Source of the DNA: Planctellipticum sp942493135
Lineage (GTDB): Bacteria > Planctomycetota > Planctomycetia > Planctomycetales > Planctomycetaceae
Reading direction: 5' to 3'
Assembly (NCBI GenBank): GCA_942493135.1
Contig: OW818684.1
Span: 7,564,001 to 7,628,000 of the forward strand
DNA length: 64,000 nt
In this document: in pieces, positions 35,523 to 44,276 of the stretch
Numbering within the stretch: position 1 is the first letter of the stretch
How the letters are laid out: each line of letters begins with the position of its first letter
Made by a program: the position numbers and the translations under genes
Notes under the pieces: model-generated
Seen by the model: only the letters and a program-made list of their open reading frames with translations
What the model was told of the DNA's origin: nothing
Database searches by the model: none

Positions 35523-37874
35523 ATGGCGGATGCGACAACGACGGTCGAACTCTCCGGCATTGCTACTGCGCTGAAGCTGTCGATCGAACAGGTCCGGAGA
35601 ACGCTGGAACTGCTCGACGCCGGCAACTCGATTCCCTTCATCACTCGCTATCGGAAAGAGCAGACCGGGAACCTGGATGAGACGCAGATTCTGGAGATTC
35701 AGGATCGAGTACGTCTGGCCCGGCTACTTGCCGACCGCGCTGAGGACGTGCTGCGGCTGATCGAGGGGCAAGGCAAGCTGACCGACGAACTGCGGCGCCA
35801 GATCCTGGCGGCCGACAGCCTGAAGCGTCTGGATGATCTGTATCTGCCGTTTCGGCCCAAGAAGCGGACGCGGGCGGCGGCGGCCCGGGAGCGCGGACTC
35901 GATCCGCTGGCGAGTCTGGTCTGGGACGGGACGCTGAACGAGGCTGGATTGATGGGGCGGGCTGCGGAATTCGTCGATCCCGAGAAGGAACTGGCGGATG
36001 TGGAGGCCGTTCTGCAGGGGGTGCACGACATCCTGGCCGAACGGATTGGCGAAGACGCCACGCTGCGAGAACGCTGTCGCAAGCTGGCCTGGGAAGGCGG
36101 GCGGCTGGTGTCGGTGGCGACGAAGGGGGCCGCTCAGACTCACCAGGAGTTCCGGGATTACTTTGACTATGGTGAGCCGCTTTCGCGGATGCCGCCGCAT
36201 CGGGTGCTGGCGTTGAATCGCGGCGAGGAGGCCGGGGCGCTGCGGGTGAAATTTGAATGGGACGCCGCACGGGCGCTGGAATCGGCGAGGCAGATACTGC
36301 GGCTGGACCGGCATCCGGCGCAGTCGATTCTTACGCGGGCTGCCGACGATGCGATCGGGCGGTTTCTGGAACCGAGCATCGAGCGGGAAGTTCGGCGCGA
36401 CCTGACCGAACGGGCGCAGAAGCACGCGATCGACGTGTTTGCGCGGAACCTGCGGCAACTGCTGCTGCAGCCGCCGGTACAGGGGCGTCGCGTGCTGGCG
36501 ATTGATCCGGGGTATCGAACGGGTTGCAAGATTGCGGCGCTGGATGAATCGGGGAGCATTCTGGCGCTCGACGTACTGACAATTATCGGCAGCCAGGAGA
36601 AACGGAACGAGACGCGACGACGGCTGATCGAAATCATCGACGAGTGCGAGTGTCGGGTTGTCGCGATCGGCAATGGGACCGCGTGCCGTGAGTCCGAGGA
36701 ACTAGTCGCCGACATCATCAGCACGGACCGTACCGAGCTGAGCTATGTCGTGGTAAACGAAGCGGGGGCCAGTATTTATTCCGCGAGTGCCGTGGCCCGC
36801 GAGGAGTTTCCGCAGCTCGACGCCACGGCGCGGGGGACGATCAGCATCGGCCGGCGGCTGCAAGATCCGCTGAGCGAGCTGGTGAAGATCGAGCCGCAGC
36901 ATATCGGCGTCGGCATGTACCAGCACGATTTGCCTGCGAAGCAATTGAAGGACGTGCTCGATCGCGTCGTCGAATCGTGTGTGAACTTCGTGGGGGTAGA
37001 CCTGAACCGGTCGAGCGCTTCGTTGCTGGCTCATGTTTCCGGTTTCAATCAGCTCGTCGCGCGGCGGGTCGTCGAGTACCGCAGTCAGCACGGTCCGTTT
37101 ACGTCACGAAAGCAGTTGCTGGAGGTCCCCGGAATCGGGCCGGGCACATTCACTCAGGCGGCGGGCTTTCTGAAGCTGACGGGCGACGAGCCGCTGGACA
37201 ACACGTGGATTCATCCGGAAAGTTACGACGTCGCCAGGCGTCTGCTGTCCCGGGTAGGGCTCAAGGCGGCGGATCTGAGTCCCGGCGCCGAGCACAGTGA
37301 ACTCCTGCGGGAACGACTCTCGGGGGCGTCTGTGACGGAACTGGCGGGCGAACTGGGCGTCGGGGAACCGACGCTGCGGGATATCGTGGAAGCTCTGCAG
37401 CGTCCCGGCCGCGATCCGCGAACCGACTTGCCGCCGCCGATGTTCCGTAAGGGCGTACTTTCGCTCGACGATATCGAAGTCGGCATGGAGCTGCAGGGGA
37501 CCGTGCTCAACGTCGTCGACTTCGGTGCGTTTGTGGACGTGGGGCTCAAGGACTCGGCATTGATCCACATCAGCCAGATGTCGACGCGATTCGTCAAATC
37601 GCCGCAGGAGGTCGTTTCCGTAGGCGACGTCGTCAAGACCTGGGTACTCAGCGTCGACCGCGAACGGCGGCGGATCGGACTGTCGCTGATTTCCCCTGAC
37701 GGGACGGCGTCAAAGCCGGCGGGGCAGGGCGAGAGACCGGCTGCCAGGCCCGCAGGGAACCGCCAGCCCGCGCCGGCGCGACCGAATGCGGACCGGCCGG
37801 CCCCTGCGGCCGGGCAGCCCCTGAGCGGGTTCGACCAGTTGAAGCAGGCGTGGAATACGCGTCCGGATCGCTGA
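35523..37874 (+). CDS. tex: Tex-family RNA-binding transcription accessory protein
   Basis: 783 aa. Tex-type architecture: N-terminal helical region (SIPFITRYRKEQTGNLDE), YqgF-like domain beginning with VLAIDPGYRTGCKIAALD, helix-hairpin-helix region (VDLNRSSASLLAHVSGFN, LLEVPGIGPGTFTQAAGFL), and a C-terminal S1 RNA-binding domain (GMELQGTVLNVVDFGAFVDV, DSALIHISQMS). A Pro/Ala-rich tail of about 45 residues follows. Tex proteins bind nucleic acid and affect transcription and RNA turnover; the precise role is unsettled. The ATG at 35523 fits the family N-terminus. It is a single-gene unit convergent with the thioredoxin-like gene (28 bp between stops). Confidence 0.95.
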   Translation: MADATTTVELSGIATALKLSIEQVRRTLELLDAGNSIPFITRYRKEQTGNLDETQILEIQDRVRLARLLADRAEDVLRLIEGQGKLTDELRRQILAADSLKRLDDLYLPFRPKKRTRAAAARERGLDPLASLVWDGTLNEAGLMGRAAEFVDPEKELADVEAVLQGVHDILAERIGEDATLRERCRKLAWEGGRLVSVATKGAAQTHQEFRDYFDYGEPLSRMPPHRVLALNRGEEAGALRVKFEWDAARALESARQILRLDRHPAQSILTRAADDAIGRFLEPSIEREVRRDLTERAQKHAIDVFARNLRQLLLQPPVQGRRVLAIDPGYRTGCKIAALDESGSILALDVLTIIGSQEKRNETRRRLIEIIDECECRVVAIGNGTACRESEELVADIISTDRTELSYVVVNEAGASIYSASAVAREEFPQLDATARGTISIGRRLQDPLSELVKIEPQHIGVGMYQHDLPAKQLKDVLDRVVESCVNFVGVDLNRSSASLLAHVSGFNQLVARRVVEYRSQHGPFTSRKQLLEVPGIGPGTFTQAAGFLKLTGDEPLDNTWIHPESYDVARRLLSRVGLKAADLSPGAEHSELLRERLSGASVTELAGELGVGEPTLRDIVEALQRPGRDPRTDLPPPMFRKGVLSLDDIEVGMELQGTVLNVVDFGAFVDVGLKDSALIHISQMSTRFVKSPQEVVSVGDVVKTWVLSVDRERRRIGLSLISPDGTASKPAGQGERPAARPAGNRQPAPARPNADRPAPAAGQPLSGFDQLKQAWNTRPDR

Positions 37875-37902
37875 GCGGCGTCCGGACGGCATCCGGTCCG
37901 GT

Positions 37903-38370
37903 TCACTTGATGACGGTGGACTGCTTCGCCTGAGCGATATCGGCCCGTTTCTGCACGGCCGACAGCAGATTCTTTTCGTACGCCCGGGCTTCGAGATAGC
38001 CGATGTGGTGGAGCAGCAGGTCGGCCTGAGGGGACAGGACGACGGTCGCCGGCAGTTGCTCGACGTCGAGCAGTTTGGCGATCCGGGTTTCCCGGTCGAA
38101 GTCGAGGTGGACCGGGACGAATTCCCGTTCCACGAGGGTGACGATCTTCTTGTCGACGAGGGTTTCACGTTCGAGTTTGTGGCAGAACGTGCACCAGCTG
38201 GCGCCGAAGACGACCAGAATCAGCTTGTTTTCTTCAAGCGCGACCTTCTGGGCGGTTTTCAGGCTGGTCTGCCACTTGAGCTTTGTGTCGGCCGCGAGGC
38301 TGACTCGGTCGCCCAGACAAGCCGCGACCGTAACTCCCAGCACCTGCCCGATGAATTGTCGACGATCCAT
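37903..38370 (-). CDS. Exported thioredoxin-like protein
   Basis: 155 aa. Begins with a Tat-like or Sec signal (DRRQFIGQVLGVTVAACLG). The thioredoxin-fold core has VVFGASWCTFCHKLERETL with a CxxC active site (Cys-Thr-Phe-Cys) and the cis-Pro region EQLPATVVLSP. It probably acts as a periplasmic thiol-disulfide protein; substrate unknown. It stands alone, with the DUF4340 gene ending 251 bp upstream on the same strand behind a strong hairpin. Confidence 0.88.
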   Translation of the reverse strand: MDRRQFIGQVLGVTVAACLGDRVSLAADTKLKWQTSLKTAQKVALEENKLILVVFGASWCTFCHKLERETLVDKKIVTLVEREFVPVHLDFDRETRIAKLLDVEQLPATVVLSPQADLLLHHIGYLEARAYEKNLLSAVQKRADIAQAKQSTVIK

Positions 38371-38526
38371 AACGCACCTCTTCCAGCAAACCCTCCCGCA
38401 TGTTGCCCCCGCGAGGATCTATCGGAATCGGCCGACGCGTCACTCATGCCGATTGGCCCTTTCGTCGAAGTCCGCGATCAAGAACGATCGGCTCGACCGG
38501 AAAAGTCCGTCCAGCTTGCCAAACAA

Positions 38527-38560
38527 ACGAGCCCGCGAGAAATCGATCTCGCGGGCTCGT
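38527..38560 (-). terminator. Strong hairpin terminator of the GldA/GldFG/DUF4340 operon
   Basis: Arms ACGAGCCCGCGAGA (38527-38540) and TCTCGCGGGCTCGT (38547-38560) form a perfect 14-bp stem with a 6-nt loop; flanking AAAC/GTTT extends it imperfectly. It lies 62 bp after the DUF4340 stop and before the thioredoxin-like start, so it most likely ends the operon. Confidence 0.7.
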
Positions 38561-38621
38561 TCGTTTGCTGAAACCTGGACTGCTCAACCAGCCCTCCGCT
38601 TTCCAACAGGGCTGGGCGGTG

Positions 38622-40217
38622 CTACTTGCCCTGACCGATGTTCGGCAGATTCAGTCCCGGACCGGGGCCGGCGGCGGGATTGGCTGGAGCGTCGGCCCCC
38701 TTTTCCTTCACCAGGGTCTTGCGTCCCTGGCGGAGGTTTTCAAAGTTCTCGGCCGAGATGACGTAATACCAGGCGGCGAAGCGGGCGTTGAGTTCTGCGA
38801 CCTTCTTCTCGCCAGCCTTGGTCTTTTCTTCCCAGACTTTGAGATCGGACTCGTACTTTTTCTTGTCCCCGTCGTACTTGATCTTCGCCACTTCATAGAC
38901 CCGCTGCGGATCGTCCCCCTCGGGGGTGTTGGCGGCCTTCGTGGCGTCGGCCGATGCATTATCGTCGACGGCGGGCTGCTCTCCGGGTGGCGTCGGTTCC
39001 ACCGCTTCGGCTGGCTTGCCGGGGACCTTCTCGGCGTCGAACGACGTGGTCACGAACAGGTACCGGCTCTTCTTCTGGCCGGCGTCGTCCTTTTTCTCGG
39101 CATCGCCCTCTTTAGATTCACCTTCCTTCGGCTTATCCGCGTCAGGTTTGGCCATTCCGCCGATTTCGATCTCTTCCGTCGAGCCCGAGAAGACGTCGCC
39201 GAAGTGCATTTCGTAGACGACCCCCTCGTCGGTCATGGCGATCAGGTCGCCTTCCTTGGAGACGAGCTGCTCGCCGTTCTTCGTGGGGACGAAGAAGAAA
39301 CCTCGCGACTGCAGATCGAGCATGGTGGCTGAGTCGAGCGAGATGCCTTCCGACAACCGCAGGTCCTTGCTCAGTTTCGCCGGCTTGGGGCGGACGCCGA
39401 CAATCTGCAGGTTGTCGAGGGCTTCGACCAGCTTGCGAACTTCCTCCTGATTGACCTCTTCCTTCTCGACGTCCAGGTCTTTGAGGACCCACGGATCACT
39501 GGAGTTCTTGCGGGAGAGCTCGTTGACCTCGTGACCTTCCATCTTCGCTCGGCCGTTCTCCTGAACCTGGAACGAGTATTTCTCGACCAGAATGTCGACC
39601 AGCTTGGGGCCGTCGAGCTTGAGAACGTCAGGTTCGATCCAGTCGGCAAACTTTGTCGAGAGGGCGATATCCAGCTTGGCGGTGTAGGTCTGCTTCTCGT
39701 CCGGCCGGCGAACGTAGAAGTAGCCGGACTTGTCGGGCACCGCCTTGCCGATGATCAGGTCGACCAGATCGGCGCCGCTTTCGGACTTGAGCGTGATGCG
39801 GTTCCCCCGGCCCTTGAGGTCGGCGGAACTGTCGCCCAGCGGCGGAGCGACGCCGAACTCGGAGTACTCCGATTCGCGGCGGCCGACGAGGGCTTCGCGC
39901 TTGAGGTCGAGCAACGAGGCGGCCGCCTTGGCGAGACGCTCTTTGCCGTCGGCGGGGTAGTCGTGGTGCGACGGGATACGCCAGACGCCGTCCTTGAACT
40001 CGACTTTGAAAACCGAGGAGGAGGCCGTCGACTCGTCGTAGGCGACGACTTCGAGGGCCTTCGCTTCCGCCGGGTCTTTGAATTCGGGAAAGAACGGCTG
40101 ACCGACTTCGCTGAAGTCCTCCGGCTGCTGGCGCAGGTTGGGGCTGGTGCCCCACGCGAGGACCACGGTCAGCAGGGCGGCGCCGAGAAAACTCAAGGTC
40201 TTGGCAGATTCACTCAT
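38622..40217 (-). CDS. DUF4340 domain protein
   Basis: 531 aa, one N-terminal membrane anchor (LSFLGAALLTVVLAWG), then a large periplasmic part of DUF4340 type (VFKVEFKDGVWRIPSHHDYP, LKREALVGRRESEYSEFGV, DLIIGKAVPDKSGYFYVRR). Residues about 350-430 are charged and Pro/Ala-rich (KPKEGESKEGDAEKKDD), and the tail is a Lys/Glu-rich helix followed by a Gly/Pro end. DUF4340 proteins accompany GldG-like ABC proteins, as here: the GldF/GldG fusion ends 88 bp upstream. Function unknown, presumably part of the same membrane machine. Confidence 0.85.
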   Translation of the reverse strand: MSESAKTLSFLGAALLTVVLAWGTSPNLRQQPEDFSEVGQPFFPEFKDPAEAKALEVVAYDESTASSSVFKVEFKDGVWRIPSHHDYPADGKERLAKAAASLLDLKREALVGRRESEYSEFGVAPPLGDSSADLKGRGNRITLKSESGADLVDLIIGKAVPDKSGYFYVRRPDEKQTYTAKLDIALSTKFADWIEPDVLKLDGPKLVDILVEKYSFQVQENGRAKMEGHEVNELSRKNSSDPWVLKDLDVEKEEVNQEEVRKLVEALDNLQIVGVRPKPAKLSKDLRLSEGISLDSATMLDLQSRGFFFVPTKNGEQLVSKEGDLIAMTDEGVVYEMHFGDVFSGSTEEIEIGGMAKPDADKPKEGESKEGDAEKKDDAGQKKSRYLFVTTSFDAEKVPGKPAEAVEPTPPGEQPAVDDNASADATKAANTPEGDDPQRVYEVAKIKYDGDKKKYESDLKVWEEKTKAGEKKVAELNARFAAWYYVISAENFENLRQGRKTLVKEKGADAPANPAAGPGPGLNLPNIGQGK

Positions 40218-40305
40218 CTTGATACTCCTGAGGCGTCTGCAGCGACGTTCCAGGGAAATGGATTCAACGGAAGTCGAACGCGGGAACCGACGGACGTTGC
40301 GATGA

Positions 40306-43020
40306 CTATTTCCGGCCAGCCAGCCGGCGGGATTCGGGAACCTGGCGGGACTCGTCTTGCAGGCGCTTGATCCAGACCGCCAGGCCGAGGAGCAGTGCAG
40401 GAATCGGGGCGAACAGCAAGGCGAGCCGTCGGAAGGAGGCCTCGATCGAGTTCACCTGACGTTCCATGCGGACCCGGCTCTTTTCGATCTGGGTCTGCTT
40501 GGTCCGCTCGATATTGGCTTCCTCGACGCTGACCCGGCGCTGTTCTTCTTCCTGAGCGATCAGGAGCGCCTGTGCTTTGGCGATCTGGTCCATCGAATTG
40601 TCTTTGCGAATCGCGTCGACTTTCTCCTTGAAGCGGGCCTTGGCGTCGTCGAGAGCCTTGGCGGCGTCGGCCGCGGCTTTTTCGCGATCCTTCGAGGCTT
40701 CGTCGATGAAACGCGACTTCTGCTCCTCGACGAGGACCAGCGGCCGGTGCTTCGCGCGACGCTTGCGGAGCGGGATGTAGGATGTATCGCCTGAAAGGTG
40801 GTCTACGCTGTTGAGGACGAAGGTCACATTGTCGAGATCGAGGTTGTACAGCCGGCGCTCGCGGACGCCGAAGAACCAGTCCGAAACCAGATCGCAGTCG
40901 GCGACGTAGATCACATTGACCTTGTCACCCTGTGCATCCTTCGGCGAAGTGATGGCGGCGGCAACGACGTGGGCGTCGTCGTCCACCTTGCGACGCGGAT
41001 CTTCGCGAATCTCGATGCCCCCCATGAAGCCGGGCTCGATGAGATCGTCCCAGCCCAACAGGCCACTGGAAGTGCCGGTCCGGAGCAGGGGTTCGAACTT
41101 GAGCTTGCTCCCCTGGCGGGGCTGGATGGTGCCGGAAAAGAACAGCAGCACTTCCTGCAGCCCGCTGGTGATCTCGTTGTCCTTGTTGAAGGCGGACGCC
41201 ACTCCGCTCTGCGGGCTGATGCTGACCATTTCCTCCCGGACGACATCGGCGTATTCCGGGTGGAGCTTCTTCATCGTGGTATCCCAGACCACTTCGTCAA
41301 ACTTCCACTGAATGCCGAGCAGATTGACCAGGCTGGTGGCTTTCCCGCCGTCCGCCTTCGGCTCTCCCGGCATTCCGCCCATCATCGGGTTGCCCCCCTG
41401 ACGAGGCTTCGGTTGGTGCGGCGACATTCCCGGGTTGAAGGCCGGAATGGGGTCGTCGAGGATCAGCGTCGGACGGCCCGACTTGACGTAGTTGACCAGA
41501 TTCTCCATCTGCTGCTGATTCAGCGAGGAGGGGAGAATGGCGACGAGGACGTCGTATTTCTTCTCATCGATCGGGGCGTCGGCAGGGACGGTCTCAACCT
41601 TGTACTGCTTCTTCAACTCGGTGACGATCCGCCACTCGGGGCTGCTGCGGAACGAGCTCATATCGAAGCCGCCGGCTACCTTGGCGTCGGTGTCGAGAAT
41701 GCCGACCGTCTTGCGTTCTTCCTGCGAGACCGTGCGGACCGACCGCGTCAGTTCGTATTCAATCGGGATACCGACGTCGAAAAACGGGATCACGACGTCG
41801 CTGGCGCCGGCTTGAACCACCGCACCGAGGAAGACGTCTTCCACGAGGACCCGCCCGCCGCGTTCGGTCTGAACCTTACGGGGTTCAATGCCGAGAGCGC
41901 GGGCTTCGTCGGCGTCGGCGCTGAACGGGGTGACGTCGATCACGCGGACCGTAACGCGACCGCCGCCCAGCGAGCGAAACTGGTCCAGGGTGCCGAGCAG
42001 TTCCGTTCGTTTGCCGACGTATTCGCGGGGAACGTCGCGGCTGACGAATGCCTGAATCGTGACCGGACGTTTGTCGCTGACCTGCTTGAGGACGTCGTAG
42101 GTCGTCGAGGTGAGCGTGTAGAGTTTCTCGCTGGTGAGGTCGGCCCGCACGAAGTCCATCCGCTGGGCGAAGAAAATGCTGCCGGCGACCACCATCACCA
42201 GGGCACACAGACCGCGGGCCAGCATGTGCCAGGGCATTGCAGCGTGGACGGCAGCCCCGCTGTTCCAGCGCCGGCGGCTGATGACGATGTAGTTCAGAAA
42301 TAGAAAGAACGCAGCAATCGCCACGAAGTACAGCACGTTCCCGAGCTGGATCTGGCCACGCCCGAAGGGAACCAGGTTCCAGCCCACGCTGGCCCACTGC
42401 AGGGCTCGGCCGAGGAAGTCGATCAGACCTCCCACCAGCCAGACATCGGCCAGCGTCGAAGAGGCCTTGAAGGACTGAGTCCCCAGGATGACCGGGACGG
42501 CGGCGAAGAGGACGCCGAAGACGTACGCGACGGGGGCGCTGTTGGTCAAAGCCGAAGCGAGCATGCCGGCGGAGAGCAGGGCCGCTCCGGCGAGCCAGTA
42601 GCCGAAGTAGACGGCAATGAGCTGGCCCCAGTCCGGTTGGCCGATGCTGGCGAGGAAGATTGCATGCGACAGCGAGAACGCCAGCGCGACGGTGTAGACC
42701 GCCACCACCGCCTTGAACTTCCCGAGCAGGACTTCGAGGTCCGAAACCGGCAGCGTGAAGAGCAGTTCGTCGGTCCCCAGCTTCCGCTCTTCCGACCAGA
42801 TATTCATCGTGATGGCGGGGACGATGAACAGCAGCAGCCAGGGAAACATCTCGTTGAGCAGATCGAGGCTGGCAATGTTGTTCGTGAAGAAACGTTCGCT
42901 GAAGGCGACGTACGCCCCCAGCGTCACAAACGCGATGATGAACAGATAGCCGGTCACTCCGGAGAAATAACTCCAGAAGTTCCGCTTGAACACGGCGTAA
43001 ATCACATGGCTGCGCGGCAT
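40306..43020 (-). CDS. ABC transporter permease fused to GldG-like auxiliary protein
   Basis: 904 aa from ATG at 43020 (MPRSHVIYAVFKRNFWSYF). Residues 1-260 are an ABC-2 type permease (GldF-like) with six or seven hydrophobic segments (GYLFIIAFVTLGAYVAFSE, FPWLLLFIVPAITMNIW, EERKLGTDELLFTLPVSD). Residues about 290-880 are the periplasmic GldG/IFT52-like ABC auxiliary domain (TLTSTTYDVLKQVSDKRPV, VRVIDVTPFSADADEARAL, FGVRERRLYNLDLDNVTFV), with a coiled-coil-like stretch (KDREKAAADAAKALDDAKA) and a C-terminal membrane anchor (LLFAPIPALLLGLAVWI). In Bacteroidetes GldF and GldG are separate gliding/secretion proteins; here they are fused. The ATPase gene lies 141 bp upstream. Substrate unknown. 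Confidence 0.88.
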   Translation of the reverse strand: MPRSHVIYAVFKRNFWSYFSGVTGYLFIIAFVTLGAYVAFSERFFTNNIASLDLLNEMFPWLLLFIVPAITMNIWSEERKLGTDELLFTLPVSDLEVLLGKFKAVVAVYTVALAFSLSHAIFLASIGQPDWGQLIAVYFGYWLAGAALLSAGMLASALTNSAPVAYVFGVLFAAVPVILGTQSFKASSTLADVWLVGGLIDFLGRALQWASVGWNLVPFGRGQIQLGNVLYFVAIAAFFLFLNYIVISRRRWNSGAAVHAAMPWHMLARGLCALVMVVAGSIFFAQRMDFVRADLTSEKLYTLTSTTYDVLKQVSDKRPVTIQAFVSRDVPREYVGKRTELLGTLDQFRSLGGGRVTVRVIDVTPFSADADEARALGIEPRKVQTERGGRVLVEDVFLGAVVQAGASDVVIPFFDVGIPIEYELTRSVRTVSQEERKTVGILDTDAKVAGGFDMSSFRSSPEWRIVTELKKQYKVETVPADAPIDEKKYDVLVAILPSSLNQQQMENLVNYVKSGRPTLILDDPIPAFNPGMSPHQPKPRQGGNPMMGGMPGEPKADGGKATSLVNLLGIQWKFDEVVWDTTMKKLHPEYADVVREEMVSISPQSGVASAFNKDNEITSGLQEVLLFFSGTIQPRQGSKLKFEPLLRTGTSSGLLGWDDLIEPGFMGGIEIREDPRRKVDDDAHVVAAAITSPKDAQGDKVNVIYVADCDLVSDWFFGVRERRLYNLDLDNVTFVLNSVDHLSGDTSYIPLRKRRAKHRPLVLVEEQKSRFIDEASKDREKAAADAAKALDDAKARFKEKVDAIRKDNSMDQIAKAQALLIAQEEEQRRVSVEEANIERTKQTQIEKSRVRMERQVNSIEASFRRLALLFAPIPALLLGLAVWIKRLQDESRQVPESRRLAGRK

Positions 43021-43161
43021 CTTCGAGAAACCCTCGCGTGAGCAGAGCAGGAACGGGAAGTTTTTGCGGCGGTCAGACTGCGTCTGACACCGGCCGGCGC
43101 CAGTCAACGCACAGCGTGAGGGGCCGGCAGGAATCTGGTCAATCGGGACGTCGGATCAGCG

Positions 43162-43923
<762 letters not shown>

Positions 43924-44276
43924 CGGCTGTTGTCTCTCGCAGGAAGCGCTGTTCTGGAGGCTTACAACAACCCTCCGAACGTCAGGTCAACCGGCGGGGC
44001 CAGCGTGCCTGATCGTTGGCGCCGACGGACTGTCAGCTCGGAGGGATCACCCATTTTGCATACGAACTCTTTACTGTCGGCGCTGGACGATTTCCAGTCA
44101 CTGGCCGCGGAAATCGTCGGCGGAGTGCCGGCCGGCACTCCGCCGACGCGGTCTGCAGGCGCAGGATTTCCCCAGATGGGGTCGGTTGTCAGAACTCCAA
44201 CGCGGGGCGGGAGGCCTGATGCCAGCTCCAGCCCCGCGTTGAAGATTATTGCCATTGTCGCTCTGAGCCCGGCGAA
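43924..44276. other. Intergenic region with a long palindrome
   Basis: Between the SurA/PpiD-like gene and the GldA-like gene, both on the minus strand. No gene is visible. The main structure is the palindrome at 44116-44147. It should contain the promoter of the GldA operon. Confidence 0.4.
44116..44147. repeat. 32-bp perfect palindrome
   Basis: Arm GTCGGCGGAGTGCCGG (44116-44131) is followed directly by its reverse complement (44132-44147). There is no T-run on either side. As RNA it would form a very stable hairpin that could end transcription of the SurA/PpiD-like gene; as DNA it could bind a dimeric regulator ahead of the GldA operon. Confidence 0.6.
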
